Positions 1 to 6,141 of a DNA stretch of 7,577 bases are shown here, piece by piece. This DNA comes from an uncultured Oscillospiraceae bacterium (lineage in GTDB: Bacteria; Bacillota; Clostridia; Oscillospirales; Oscillospiraceae), in the NCBI GenBank assembly GCA_934668605.1, contig CAKUNY010000091.1, forward strand, positions 1 through 7,577. Reading direction: 5' to 3'. Every line of letters begins with the position of its first letter. Position 1 is the first letter of the stretch. The translations under genes were made by a program, and so were the position numbers. Below the pieces are notes generated by a model. It was not told the origin of the DNA and searched no databases. It saw only the letters and a list, made by a program, of their open reading frames with translations.

Positions 1-86
1 AAGTCGGTTCCGCCTCTGCCCAGCAGACGGATCAGCGACCGGCAGCACTTGCACGCAAGCACCGCGAAAAATACCTTGATTTTCAT
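1..86 (-). CDS. murT: MurT-like Mur ligase family protein, N-terminal fragment (cut by window edge)
   Basis: Reading the minus strand from the ATG at 86-84 gives 28 codons that stay open to the window edge. The peptide begins MKIKVFFAVLACKCCRSL and continues IRLLGRGGTD. A short hydrophobic/basic helix followed by G-(R/K)-x-GT(D/S) is how MurT proteins begin, just before an LPG motif and the Mur-ligase ATP site. MurT works with the glutaminase GatD to amidate the D-Glu of lipid II in Gram-positive bacteria. Only the start is visible, so neither the ATP site nor gatD can be checked. There is no clear Shine-Dalgarno before the ATG, and the predicted promoter puts the transcript start at or next to it. 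An alternative is GTG at codon 9, with a weak AAGG upstream, but family length favours the ATG. The call rests on a short recognised N-terminus. Confidence 0.6.
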   Translation of the reverse strand, partial: MKIKVFFAVLACKCCRSLIRLLGRGGTD

Positions 87-92
87 GCCACA

Positions 93-121
93 GTTATACC
101 ACATTTCGCGGTGACTGACAA
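93..121 (-). promoter_or_regulatory. Predicted sigma-A promoter of the murT-like gene
   Basis: On the minus strand, TTGTCA (121-116), a 17-nt spacer and TATAAC (98-93) match the consensus at 5/6 and 5/6. A TG one base upstream of the -10 box makes it an extended -10. Only six bases separate the -10 box from the ATG, so the expected start point falls on or beside the start codon. This predicts a leaderless or nearly leaderless mRNA. Confidence 0.6.
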
Positions 122-146
122 GGGTGCTAAAATTTTATGACAAATA

Positions 147-170
147 GTTACGATTTGTTTACAAATTAAC
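147..170. promoter_or_regulatory. Imperfect dyad between divergent murT and exoA promoters
   Basis: ATTTGT-tt-ACAAAT (153-166) is a perfect 6-bp inverted repeat. It extends outward to GTTA (147-150) and TAAC (167-170) if a two-base CG bulge is allowed. It ends two bases before the exoA -35 box and lies upstream of the murT -35 box, a sensible place for an operator acting on one or both promoters. The stretch is AT-rich, so a chance match or UP-element-like role is possible. No regulator can be named. Confidence 0.35.
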
Positions 171-172
171 TC

Positions 173-201
173 TTGCCACGGTTGTCATAATCTGATATAA
201 T
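173..201 (+). promoter_or_regulatory. Predicted sigma-A promoter of exoA and the SLH/NlpC gene
   Basis: TTGCCA (173-178), a 17-nt spacer and a perfect TATAAT (196-201) are present, with TG at 193-194 giving an extended -10. Transcription should start near 208. This supports the GTG start of exoA at 234, because the in-frame ATG at 219 would have a leader of only about 11 nt and no binding site. Confidence 0.75.
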
Positions 202-220
202 TTGACACGTAGTTTTAGAT

Positions 221-228
221 GGGGGTGG
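221..228 (+). promoter_or_regulatory. Ribosome binding site that decides the exoA start
   Basis: GGGGGTGG at 221-228 lies five bases before GTG at 234 and overlaps the earlier in-frame ATG at 219. It fits initiation at the GTG, giving a protein that begins (M)RFISWNVNG as the family does. Confidence 0.55.
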
Positions 229-233
229 TATGT

Positions 234-998
234 GTGCGGTTTATCTCGTGGAACGTCAACGGCCTGCGCGCCTGTATGCAAAAGGGCTTCGCGGATTATT
301 TTGCCGCGCTTGGCGCTGATTTCTTCTGCCTGCAGGAGACAAAATTGCAGCCGGAGCAGATCTGCGTCGACTTTCCGGGATACTTGCAGTTCTGGAATTC
401 CGCCGAGAAAAAGGGCTATTCCGGCACGGCTGTTTTTACAAAGCACGCGCCCCTTTCCGTCACCTACGGCGTCGGCGTTGACGATCTCGACCACGAGGGA
501 CGGATGATCACGCTTGAATACGAGAAGTTTTACCTCGTCACCTGCTACACCCCGAACGCGCAGGATTCTCTCAAGCGCATCGACCACCGGCTTTCCTGGG
601 ACGACGCGTTCCGGGAAAAGCTCCAAGAGCTGGACGCTCGGAAGCCCGTTATCGCCTGCGGAGACTTAAATGTCGCGCATCAGGAGATCGACCTCAAAAA
701 CCCGGGGCCGAACCGCGGAAATCCCGGTTTTTCCGATGAAGAGCGCGAGAGCTTTACGAAGCTGCTGGCCGCCGGCTTTACGGATACCTTCCGCTTCCGC
801 AATCCCGGGCTTGCAGGCGCGTACTCCTGGTGGAGCTACCGCTTCCATGCGCGCGAGAAAAACGCGGGCTGGCGCATCGATTATTTTCTCGTCTCCGACC
901 GGCTGCAAAGCGCGATTGAAGCCGCGCCGATCTACAACGAGATTTACGGCTCCGACCACTGCCCGGTCGGACTGGAACTGAAGGAGGAACTGCTATGA
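234..998 (+). CDS. exoA: Exodeoxyribonuclease III / AP endonuclease (ExoA/Xth family)
   Basis: The 254-residue product is the expected length for this Mg-dependent nuclease, which cuts the backbone at abasic sites and trims 3' ends in base excision repair in the cytoplasm. Active-site motifs are all present and in order: ISWNVNG with Asn7, LQETK with Glu35, CYTPN with Tyr105, GDLNVAH with Asp144 and Asn146, WRIDY with Asp216, and GSDHCP with Asp241 and His242. GTG at 234 is chosen over the in-frame ATG at 219 because it has a plausible binding site, fits the predicted transcript start and gives the usual family N-terminus. The stop overlaps the start of the next gene by 4 nt (ATGA), suggesting translational coupling to a cell-wall protein with no evident repair role. 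The product is confident; the start is somewhat less so. Confidence 0.95.
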   Translation: MRFISWNVNGLRACMQKGFADYFAALGADFFCLQETKLQPEQICVDFPGYLQFWNSAEKKGYSGTAVFTKHAPLSVTYGVGVDDLDHEGRMITLEYEKFYLVTCYTPNAQDSLKRIDHRLSWDDAFREKLQELDARKPVIACGDLNVAHQEIDLKNPGPNRGNPGFSDEERESFTKLLAAGFTDTFRFRNPGLAGAYSWWSYRFHAREKNAGWRIDYFLVSDRLQSAIEAAPIYNEIYGSDHCPVGLELKEELL

Positions 999-2302
999 AA
1001 ATCTGGAAAAGACGTGCGGCGCTGATTCTGGCGCTCGTGCTGCTGCTCTCCACGGGCGTTGTGGCCGCGGGCGCAAACTACAGCTCGTGGTTCGCGCCGT
1101 ATTATAAGGAAATGCAGGCGCTCGGCATTCTCCCTGCCTCCTTTACGACCGGCGATCTGACCACCACCATCACGCGCGGCGAGATGAGCGAGCTGGCAGT
1201 CGTGGCCTTCGAAAAGGCGACGGGAAACGTCATTGACGAGCTCGAGCGCACCGACTATTTTACAGACACCACGGATAAAAACATCCTCAAGGCGCATGAA
1301 TACGGCATCGTGAGCGGCTACCCGGACGGAACGTTCCAGCCGGACAAGACCCTCACGCGGCAGGAATTCTTCAAGATCATCCAGAACTTCTGCCGGGCCG
1401 CCGCCTATACCTCGACGCGCTCGAAGGATCTCGGCTCGTTCGCAGATTCCGGCGCCATCGGCTCCTGGGCGCGCGAGGCCGCGCAGCTGTGCGTATCGAA
1501 CGCGTTTGTCGACGGCACAAAGTCCGGCTCCGCCACCTATCTCCGCCCCACCGAGGGTGCAAGCCGTCAGGAGGCTATGGTCATGTTCCTCCGCGCGTAT
1601 AAGGACGTGCGGCAGTGGTATAACGTCAACATCACAACGGCCAGCGTCGAGGTCAACGAGAGCGATCTGAACGTCACCGTCACCGCCGTCAGCAAGACCA
1701 TGTACGTCGCGACCGACACGCTGAATGTCCGCGACGCGTGGCTCTCCAGCAGCACGAAGGTCGGCACGCTCAAGAGAAATCAGGCCGTCACCGTCACCGG
1801 CAGCTGCTCGAACGGCTGGTACCGTATCCAGTACGAAGGCCACACCGCCTACGTCTCCGGCCAGTATCTTTCGAACGAAGCGGGCGGCGCGGGCTCCGGC
1901 TCCGGTTCGTCCGGCGGCACGGTCAGCGGCGGCGGCGCGGCAGCGGATATTGCAAACTTCGCAATGAGCTTCATCGGCTATAGCTACGTCTGGGGCGGCA
2001 CATCGCCTTCGACCGGCTTCGACTGCTCTGGCCTCATGTACTACGTCCTGACGCAGTACGGCTACAGCATGAAGCGCGTGGCAAACGACCAGATGACGCA
2101 GGGCACAGCCGTTTCGAGAGACAGCCTCCAGGTCGGTGACCTCGTCTTCTTCGGCTACGGAAGCTACGCCAACCACGTCGGCATGTACATCGGCAATGGC
2201 AACTTTGTCCACGCCTCCACGCCGTCCACGGGCGTTCGTATCAACTCCCTCAACGAGACGTATTACAACACAAGATACATCGGCGCGCGCCGCATTATCT
2301 GA
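995..2302 (+). CDS. Secreted SLH-SH3-NlpC/P60 cell-wall peptidase
   Basis: The 435-residue protein is modular. Residues 1-27 are a signal peptide (basic start, long hydrophobic stretch, AGA before the predicted cut). Three S-layer homology domains follow at about 28-77, 85-135 and 147-203, each ending near a TRxE-like motif (TITRGE, TLTRQE, GASRQE); such domains bind secondary cell-wall polymers. Residues about 236-294 form a bacterial SH3 domain (TLNVRD, NGWYRIQY, AYVSGQYL). A Gly/Ser linker (296-314) leads to an NlpC/P60 domain at about 315-435. Its catalytic residues are visible: Cys344 in GFDCSG, His394 in NHVGMYIG and His406 in NFVHAS. The family cleaves peptide bonds in peptidoglycan stems, commonly D-Glu to diamino acid. 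AAGGAGG at 983-989 precedes the ATG. The product should act outside the cell, held to the wall, in remodelling or daughter-cell separation. The exact bond cleaved is not shown. Confidence 0.93.
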   Translation: MKIWKRRAALILALVLLLSTGVVAAGANYSSWFAPYYKEMQALGILPASFTTGDLTTTITRGEMSELAVVAFEKATGNVIDELERTDYFTDTTDKNILKAHEYGIVSGYPDGTFQPDKTLTRQEFFKIIQNFCRAAAYTSTRSKDLGSFADSGAIGSWAREAAQLCVSNAFVDGTKSGSATYLRPTEGASRQEAMVMFLRAYKDVRQWYNVNITTASVEVNESDLNVTVTAVSKTMYVATDTLNVRDAWLSSSTKVGTLKRNQAVTVTGSCSNGWYRIQYEGHTAYVSGQYLSNEAGGAGSGSGSSGGTVSGGGAAADIANFAMSFIGYSYVWGGTSPSTGFDCSGLMYYVLTQYGYSMKRVANDQMTQGTAVSRDSLQVGDLVFFGYGSYANHVGMYIGNGNFVHASTPSTGVRINSLNETYYNTRYIGARRII

Positions 2303-2316
2303 CAGAAAAACGTCCA

Positions 2317-2353
2317 GCGCCCTCCCGGAAAAATTCCGGGAGGGCGCTTTTTT
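2317..2353 (+). terminator. Rho-independent terminator of the exoA-SLH/NlpC unit
   Basis: GCGCCCTCCCGGAA (2317-2330) pairs perfectly with 2334-2347 around a three-base AAA loop. Six T residues follow (2348-2353). It begins 14 bases after the stop codon. On the minus strand the T run is displaced by several bases, so service to the convergent greA transcript is possible but weak. Confidence 0.93.
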
Positions 2354-2370
2354 GTATCCGTGCGACCTTT

Positions 2371-2480
2371 CCGTAGGGGGCGATGCCCACATCGCCCCGG
2401 CAAATAAAACCGATTTTACGGAAATCTGCGGCGAATTCGTAACTTCCCAATAGAGCGATGTGCTCAATCGCCCCCTACGG
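2371..2480. repeat. 110-bp dyad element, MITE- or REP-like
   Basis: CCGTAGGGGGCGAT (2371-2384) is repeated as a perfect inverted copy at 2467-2480. Inside it, ACATCGC (2389-2395) pairs with GCGATGT (2455-2461), so the arms extend to about 25 bases with a small internal loop. Each end also folds on itself, for example GGGGCGAT (2377-2384) with ATCGCCCC (2391-2398). The 59-base core is more AT-rich than the flanking genes and has no convincing ORF. The element lies between convergent genes, where small non-autonomous elements often settle. No transposase and no clear target-site duplication are visible. Similar GTAGGGGCGA-type dyads seem familiar from intergenic regions of related Clostridia, but that is from memory. 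Confidence 0.6.
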
Positions 2481-2501
2481 CTTTAAAAGTCCTTGTCTGC
2501 T

Positions 2502-3005
2502 TCAGTAGCTGCTGATCGGCAGCGAATCGTCGTCTGTGCCCTTCTCAACGCTTTTGATCTGGATATAATAGCTGTACTTTTCGTTCACCTGCACCAGCAC
2601 GCGGTCGCCCGCCTTGTGCCCCATGACGGCCTTGCCGACCGGAGACTCCTTGCTGATGAGCCCCTTGAGGGCGTTCTGCCGGAGCGTCGTGACAAGCTCG
2701 ATGGTCTGCTCCTCGTCGTCCTCTTCGATGTAAATGACGACCTTGTCAAAAAGCCCAATCTCGTCCGGCTTGGAGTCCGTGTCAATGACCTTCGCGGTCT
2801 TAATCATGCGCTCTAAGTAGCGGATGCGGCTGTCATTGCGGCGCTTTTCCTGCTTGGCCGCCTTATATTCAAAGTTCTCGCTCAAATCGCCAAACTCGCG
2901 CGCCGTCTTCACATCCTCGAGAATCTTCGGCCGCAGCTCCAATTGACGATACTTGATCTCATCCTGCATTTTCTTGATGTCTACAGCAGTCAGTTCATCA
3001 TTCAT
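2502..3005 (-). CDS. greA: Transcription elongation factor GreA
   Basis: The 167-residue protein binds in the secondary channel of RNA polymerase and stimulates cleavage of backtracked transcripts. The N-terminal half (about 1-75) is the antiparallel coiled coil. Its tip reads EFGDLSENFEY, with the two acidic residues Asp40 and Glu43 that hold the catalytic metal. The C-terminal FKBP-like domain (about 81-157) carries the family motif ISKESPVGKAVMGHKAGD. The ATG at 3005 is chosen over an in-frame ATG 21 codons upstream because GGAGGG lies seven bases before it and the predicted promoter overlaps the upstream extension. The protein is slightly longer than common GreA (about 155-160), with an extra polar tail ending DDDSLPISSY. 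The gene diverges from trmO and converges on the exoA unit. Assignment to GreA/GreB is firm; a paralogue beside another greA elsewhere cannot be excluded. Confidence 0.92.
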   Translation of the reverse strand: MNDELTAVDIKKMQDEIKYRQLELRPKILEDVKTAREFGDLSENFEYKAAKQEKRRNDSRIRYLERMIKTAKVIDTDSKPDEIGLFDKVVIYIEEDDEEQTIELVTTLRQNALKGLISKESPVGKAVMGHKAGDRVLVQVNEKYSYYIQIKSVEKGTDDDSLPISSY

Positions 3006-3027
3006 GACGATCCCTCCAATACAAGCT

Positions 3028-3055
3028 ATTTTACACTCTTTTTCAGAAAATGCAA
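3028..3055 (-). promoter_or_regulatory. Predicted promoter of greA
   Basis: On the minus strand, TTGCAT (3055-3050), a 16-nt spacer and TAAAAT (3033-3028) are present. The predicted start near 3021 leaves a short leader containing the GGAGGG binding site (3017-3012). The -35 box lies inside the left arm of the 3047-3071 palindrome. Confidence 0.5.
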
Positions 3056-3071
3056 AAGGAATTTGCATTTT
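3047..3071. promoter_or_regulatory. Palindrome spanning both -35 boxes of divergent greA and trmO
   Basis: AAAATGCAAA (3047-3056) and TTTGCATTTT (3062-3071) form a perfect 10-bp inverted repeat around the five-base spacer AGGAA. One arm contains the predicted greA -35 box and the other the predicted trmO -35 box. A dimeric regulator here could control both genes together. It could also simply be two similar -35 regions placed back to back. Confidence 0.5.
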
Positions 3072-3090
3072 TCCGCCGATGTGCTATGAT
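3062..3090 (+). promoter_or_regulatory. Predicted promoter of trmO and the S41 peptidase gene
   Basis: TTTGCA (3062-3067, 4/6), a 17-nt spacer and TATGAT (3085-3090, 5/6) are present, with TG at 3082-3083 making an extended -10. Transcription should start near 3097, ahead of GGAGG at 3108-3112 and the ATG at 3120. Confidence 0.55.
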
Positions 3091-3119
3091 AATCGAAAGA
3101 TCAAACCGGAGGCTCCCAC

Positions 3120-3791
3120 ATGGAATACATTGCCCGCATCCGCTCGGATTTCCCCACCAAATTCGGCATCCCGCGCCAGTCAGGCCTGACCGGCGATTTG
3201 CGCTCCAAAATCGTCTTCGAGCCCGCCTATCGGAATCCGGACTTTCTGCGCGGCATCGACAGCTGGAGCCACCTGTGGCTTCTCTGGCACTTTGACCGCA
3301 TTGAAGACGGAAAATTCTCGCCCACCGTCACACCCCCGAAGCTCGGCGGCAAAACGCGCGTGGGGGTCTTTGCGACCCGCTCTCCCTTCCGCCCGAATCC
3401 GATCGGCCTTTCCTGCGTGAAGCTCGTGGAAGTCGCTCTTCACACGAAGGACGGCCCCGTTTTATATGTCGCGGGCGCAGATCTGGCAGACCAGACCCCC
3501 ATTTACGACATCAAGCCCTATCTCCCCTACGCCGACTGCCATCCGGACGCGACCGACGCGTTCGAAGAAAGCCGGAACGCATCGCCTCTGGAGGTCGTCT
3601 TCCCGGACGCGCTCCTGCAAAAGATCCCGCCGGAAAAACGCGCGGGACTCCTGCAGGCGCTCTCCCAGAATCCCCGCCCCGGCTATCAGCACGACCCGAA
3701 CCGCCGCTATGGCTTCAATTTTGCGGGCTTCGACGTGCGCTTTCAAATTGACGGCGATACGCTCACTGTCGTCGAGATCGTCACATTATAG
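3120..3791 (+). CDS. trmO: tRNA (adenine(37)-N6)-methyltransferase TrmO (TsaA/YaeB family)
   Basis: The 223-residue protein matches the TrmO/TsaA family, which uses S-adenosylmethionine to methylate t6A37 to m6t6A37 in threonine tRNAs. Family motifs occur in order: FPTKFGIPRQSGL (11-23), the WSHLWLLWHFDR core (49-60), RVGVFATRSPFRPNPIGLS (80-98) and TPIYDIKPYLPYAD (126-139). The last two are the hallmark sequences that shape the cofactor and active site of this unusual beta-barrel methyltransferase. The C-terminal part (about 165-223) includes RYGFNF. The length is close to the 235 residues of the E. coli protein. GGAGG lies seven bases before the ATG. The next gene starts 20 bases after the stop with no terminator between, so the two are probably cotranscribed. 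Older annotation may call it tsaA or yaeB. Confidence 0.93.
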   Translation: MEYIARIRSDFPTKFGIPRQSGLTGDLRSKIVFEPAYRNPDFLRGIDSWSHLWLLWHFDRIEDGKFSPTVTPPKLGGKTRVGVFATRSPFRPNPIGLSCVKLVEVALHTKDGPVLYVAGADLADQTPIYDIKPYLPYADCHPDATDAFEESRNASPLEVVFPDALLQKIPPEKRAGLLQALSQNPRPGYQHDPNRRYGFNFAGFDVRFQIDGDTLTVVEIVTL

Positions 3792-3811
3792 GTTTTTGGG
3801 AGGAGGCAGCC

Positions 3812-5323
3812 ATGACGAAAAAGAAGACGGCGCTTCTGGCCGTTCTCGCGGCACTGGTTCTGCTTACATGTCTTCTCTGCGCGCAAAAAAGCACCGGGAA
3901 GCATCGGGTGTTTTCAGACAGCGATTTTTTGTCCGCCGAGGAAAAGGTATACGGCCTGTCCGTCATCTGGAACACGGCGAAAACATATTACGGCATGTGG
4001 AATCAGGTTCCCGATCTGGATTGGGACGCAGAATATCAGGCCGCCATTGGGCGCGCATTGGAAACCGACAGTCTGTACGCGTATTATAACGAACTGAGCG
4101 CGTTTACTGCGCTTCTTCGCGACGGCCATACGCAGCTTGGCTGTATCGACGAAGATTTTCAGACCGCCTTGCGCACCGGCCGCGGTTTCTGGGTTTCCCC
4201 CATTTCGCTTCGGTATATGGAAGGCACCTTTGTGCTGAGTAGTGCGCCGCGCAGCACCCTCGCTAAAATCCCGCTCGGCTCGACGGTCACCGAGATCAAC
4301 GGGCTTCCGACGGGCGAGTATTTAGAGCAGGAATACGGCCGCTATGTGGGCTGCTTCACGCACGGAAGACGGGAAGATAAGCTGTCCGAAAAGATGCTGC
4401 TGATTGATGAAGCGAAAGAACTGACCGTCTCCGGCTTTACCCCGGACGGAGCGGCGTTCCGCGTCGATTTGTCCTATGCGGAGCACGCCGGGAAACGAGA
4501 ACAGCTGCCGGATGATCTCAGCATGGAGCTGAAGCGCGATGTGACCGCCCATGACTCTTTCAGGAGCTATGTCGTCGCGGATACGATCTATGTGGCAGAG
4601 ATCACGTCCTTTGCTAACCCTGCCCTGCCGGAGGAATTTGCCGCGTGGATTGACGAAACGCGTGAGAAAGCGACGGCCTACATTCTGGATGTTCGCGGAA
4701 ACAGCGGTGGGAGCGACGGCAACGCGTTTGCGGTTCTGCGGCATTTTGCCGCGCCGGAGGATATGGGCACGATGACGGTCTACAAGCAGTATGTCGACCC
4801 GACGCAGGTCACGAATGCACTCGGTATGAAGGACTTATTTGAAGCGCTCGAACCCGGTTCCGAGCTGGAACAGTATTATCAGGGCGGACTGGATATGTAC
4901 GCGCACCGGTATGTTGTTCCCTACGACAAGAGCCTGTCCGCGCCCGAATATGCGAACGAGACCGAAGCGGCAGAAGCGGAAGTGCCCGCTGTGCGCCTCT
5001 GCACGCAGCCTGTCGCTATTTTAACAGACTGGAACTGCGCCTCCGCCGGAGACGACTTTGCTGTTTTCGCGAAGGGCGCGCCCAACGTGACCCTGATCGG
5101 CACGAATACCGCCGGCGGCACCGGGCAGCTCTTGTTGACGGAACTTCCCGGAAATTTCCGTTTTGCCGTGTCGACCTATAACTGTGTCATGGAGGATGGC
5201 ACACCGGTCTGCAACCACGGCGTACAGCCGGATATCTGGTGCGAGCAGACGGTTGCAGACGTGCTTTCCGGGCGGGATACGGTTCTTCTGAAGGCCATCG
5301 AGTATCTGAAAGAAATCCATTAA
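3812..5323 (+). CDS. Membrane-anchored S41 family peptidase (Ser/His type, PDZ-like insert)
   Basis: The 503-residue protein starts with three lysines and a hydrophobic segment (about 6-23), so it is probably secreted or anchored by its N-terminus. Residues 50-110 form the N-terminal S41 region with DGHT (104-107); His106 is the likely catalytic histidine. Residues about 125-215 look PDZ-like (GSTVTEINGLPTGEYL). The core carries YILDVRGNSGGSDG (290-303) and ILTDWNCASAGDDF (403-416), with Ser411 the likely nucleophile, followed by LIGTNTAGGTG and GVQPDI (470-475). The lysine of CtpA/Prc-type Ser-Lys enzymes, expected about 25 residues after the serine, is a glycine here. This points to the tricorn/IRBP-like branch of S41. 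GGGAGGAGG lies five bases before the ATG. The gene follows trmO by 20 bases and ends at a strong terminator. The substrate is unknown. CxxC-like pairs at 20 and 23 do not form a normal lipobox. Confidence 0.85.
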   Translation: MTKKKTALLAVLAALVLLTCLLCAQKSTGKHRVFSDSDFLSAEEKVYGLSVIWNTAKTYYGMWNQVPDLDWDAEYQAAIGRALETDSLYAYYNELSAFTALLRDGHTQLGCIDEDFQTALRTGRGFWVSPISLRYMEGTFVLSSAPRSTLAKIPLGSTVTEINGLPTGEYLEQEYGRYVGCFTHGRREDKLSEKMLLIDEAKELTVSGFTPDGAAFRVDLSYAEHAGKREQLPDDLSMELKRDVTAHDSFRSYVVADTIYVAEITSFANPALPEEFAAWIDETREKATAYILDVRGNSGGSDGNAFAVLRHFAAPEDMGTMTVYKQYVDPTQVTNALGMKDLFEALEPGSELEQYYQGGLDMYAHRYVVPYDKSLSAPEYANETEAAEAEVPAVRLCTQPVAILTDWNCASAGDDFAVFAKGAPNVTLIGTNTAGGTGQLLLTELPGNFRFAVSTYNCVMEDGTPVCNHGVQPDIWCEQTVADVLSGRDTVLLKAIEYLKEIH

Positions 5324-5324
5324 A

Positions 5325-5360
5325 ACGCAGCTTCCCAAAGCTCTGGGAAGCTGCGTTTTT
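5325..5360. terminator. Bidirectional terminator between the S41 gene and truA
   Basis: ACGCAGCTTCCCA (5325-5337) pairs with TGGGAAGCTGCGT (5344-5356) around a six-base loop, giving a 13-bp stem that can extend into flanking A/T pairs. Five T residues (5356-5360) follow on the plus strand, and the A run at 5322-5325 gives a T run on the minus strand. It starts right after the S41 stop codon, and truA converges on it. Confidence 0.92.
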
Positions 5361-5406
5361 GGAAGCTTTGATTGAATTCGCGATCGGGGATTTATTCAGC
5401 GCTTTC

Positions 5407-6141
5407 TCAGTAATCGACACGCATGAGGCTGAGTCCCTGCGGCGGTGCGGTATAGCCTGCTGTCTGCCGGTCGTGCGCATCCAGCGTATCGCGCACGCTC
5501 TCGACGGTTCGTTTCCCCTGCCCGACCTCCAGCAGCGTCCCCACCAGAATGCGAACCATGTTCTGCAAAAAGCCCGTGCCGTGGAAATTAAAATAGATGT
5601 AGTCCTTTTTACGGACGATCTCAATGGAGTCGACGATGCGGATCGTCGATTTTTTCATCTGCGGGTTCGAGCAGAAGCTTTTAAAATCGTGCTCCCCCGT
5701 CAAAATCTCCGCCGCGCGCTGCATGGCAGAAACATCCGGCACGTAATCGAGCGTCGTCACATACTTCCGGTTGAAAATCGGCTTTGTATCGCCAACATAG
5801 CAGGTATACGTGTAGAGCTTTCCCACTGCGCGGTATCTGGCATGGAACCGGTCGGCGGCAAATTTCACCTCGTCCACACAGATATCGTCCGGCAGATATC
5901 GGTTCATATAGTCTCGAATGTCGTCCGGCTGCATCTCAGTTTCCAGATAGCAGTTGGCAACCATCGCCCTCGCGTGTACGCCAGCGTCCGTCCGCCCCGC
6001 GCCGATCACGTTCACATCCGCGCCCGCCATCCGGCTGAGTACGGCCTCGAGCTTTCCCTGTATAGTATCTCTTCCCGGCTGCCGCTCCCAGCCATAGTAG
6101 CGCGAGCCGTCATAGGAAATCGTCAGTTTGAGATTTTTCAT
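5407..6141 (-). CDS. truA: tRNA pseudouridine(38-40) synthase TruA
   Basis: The 244-residue enzyme converts uridines 38, 39 and 40 of the tRNA anticodon stem-loop to pseudouridine. The first domain opens with LTISYDGSRYYGWERQPG (6-23). GAGRTDAGVHA (47-57) holds the catalytic Asp52. KLYTY (108-112) supplies the active-site tyrosine, Tyr110. The second domain has HDFKSF (151-156), GTGFLQNMVRILVGTLLEVG (188-207) and the C-terminal APPQGLSL (232-239). Length and motif order are those of a complete TruA. The ATG overlaps the TGA of the zinc-finger gene by 4 nt. Its own binding site (GAGAAGAAG) is poor, so translation is probably coupled to the upstream gene. The 3' end faces the bidirectional terminator. 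Confidence 0.96.
   Translation of the reverse strand: MKNLKLTISYDGSRYYGWERQPGRDTIQGKLEAVLSRMAGADVNVIGAGRTDAGVHARAMVANCYLETEMQPDDIRDYMNRYLPDDICVDEVKFAADRFHARYRAVGKLYTYTCYVGDTKPIFNRKYVTTLDYVPDVSAMQRAAEILTGEHDFKSFCSNPQMKKSTIRIVDSIEIVRKKDYIYFNFHGTGFLQNMVRILVGTLLEVGQGKRTVESVRDTLDAHDRQTAGYTAPPQGLSLMRVDY

Noticed and set aside
219..233. ATG at 219 as the exoA start
   Set aside because: The predicted leader would be about 11 nt with no binding site, and the added residues MGVVC do not fit the family N-terminus. GTG at 234 is preferred.
944..2467. 507-codon open frame on the minus strand opposite the SLH/NlpC gene
   Set aside because: It lies antisense to a gene with clear domains, has low-complexity Arg/Ala/Gly/Asp-rich composition, crosses a terminator and has no ribosome binding site. 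It is a by-product of high GC.
2371..2480. The dyad element as a simple terminator
   Set aside because: Neither the long dyad nor the end hairpins are followed by a T run, and a strong terminator already lies at 2317-2353.
3006..3068. 21-codon upstream extension of greA
   Set aside because: It contains the predicted -10/-35 boxes and the GGAGGG binding site for the ATG at 3005, and the added residues are not GreA-like.
3812..3883. Lipoprotein signal in the S41 peptidase (LLTC or LLC)
   Set aside because: Thr or Leu before the cysteine does not fit the lipobox rule, so an ordinary signal peptide or anchor is more likely.
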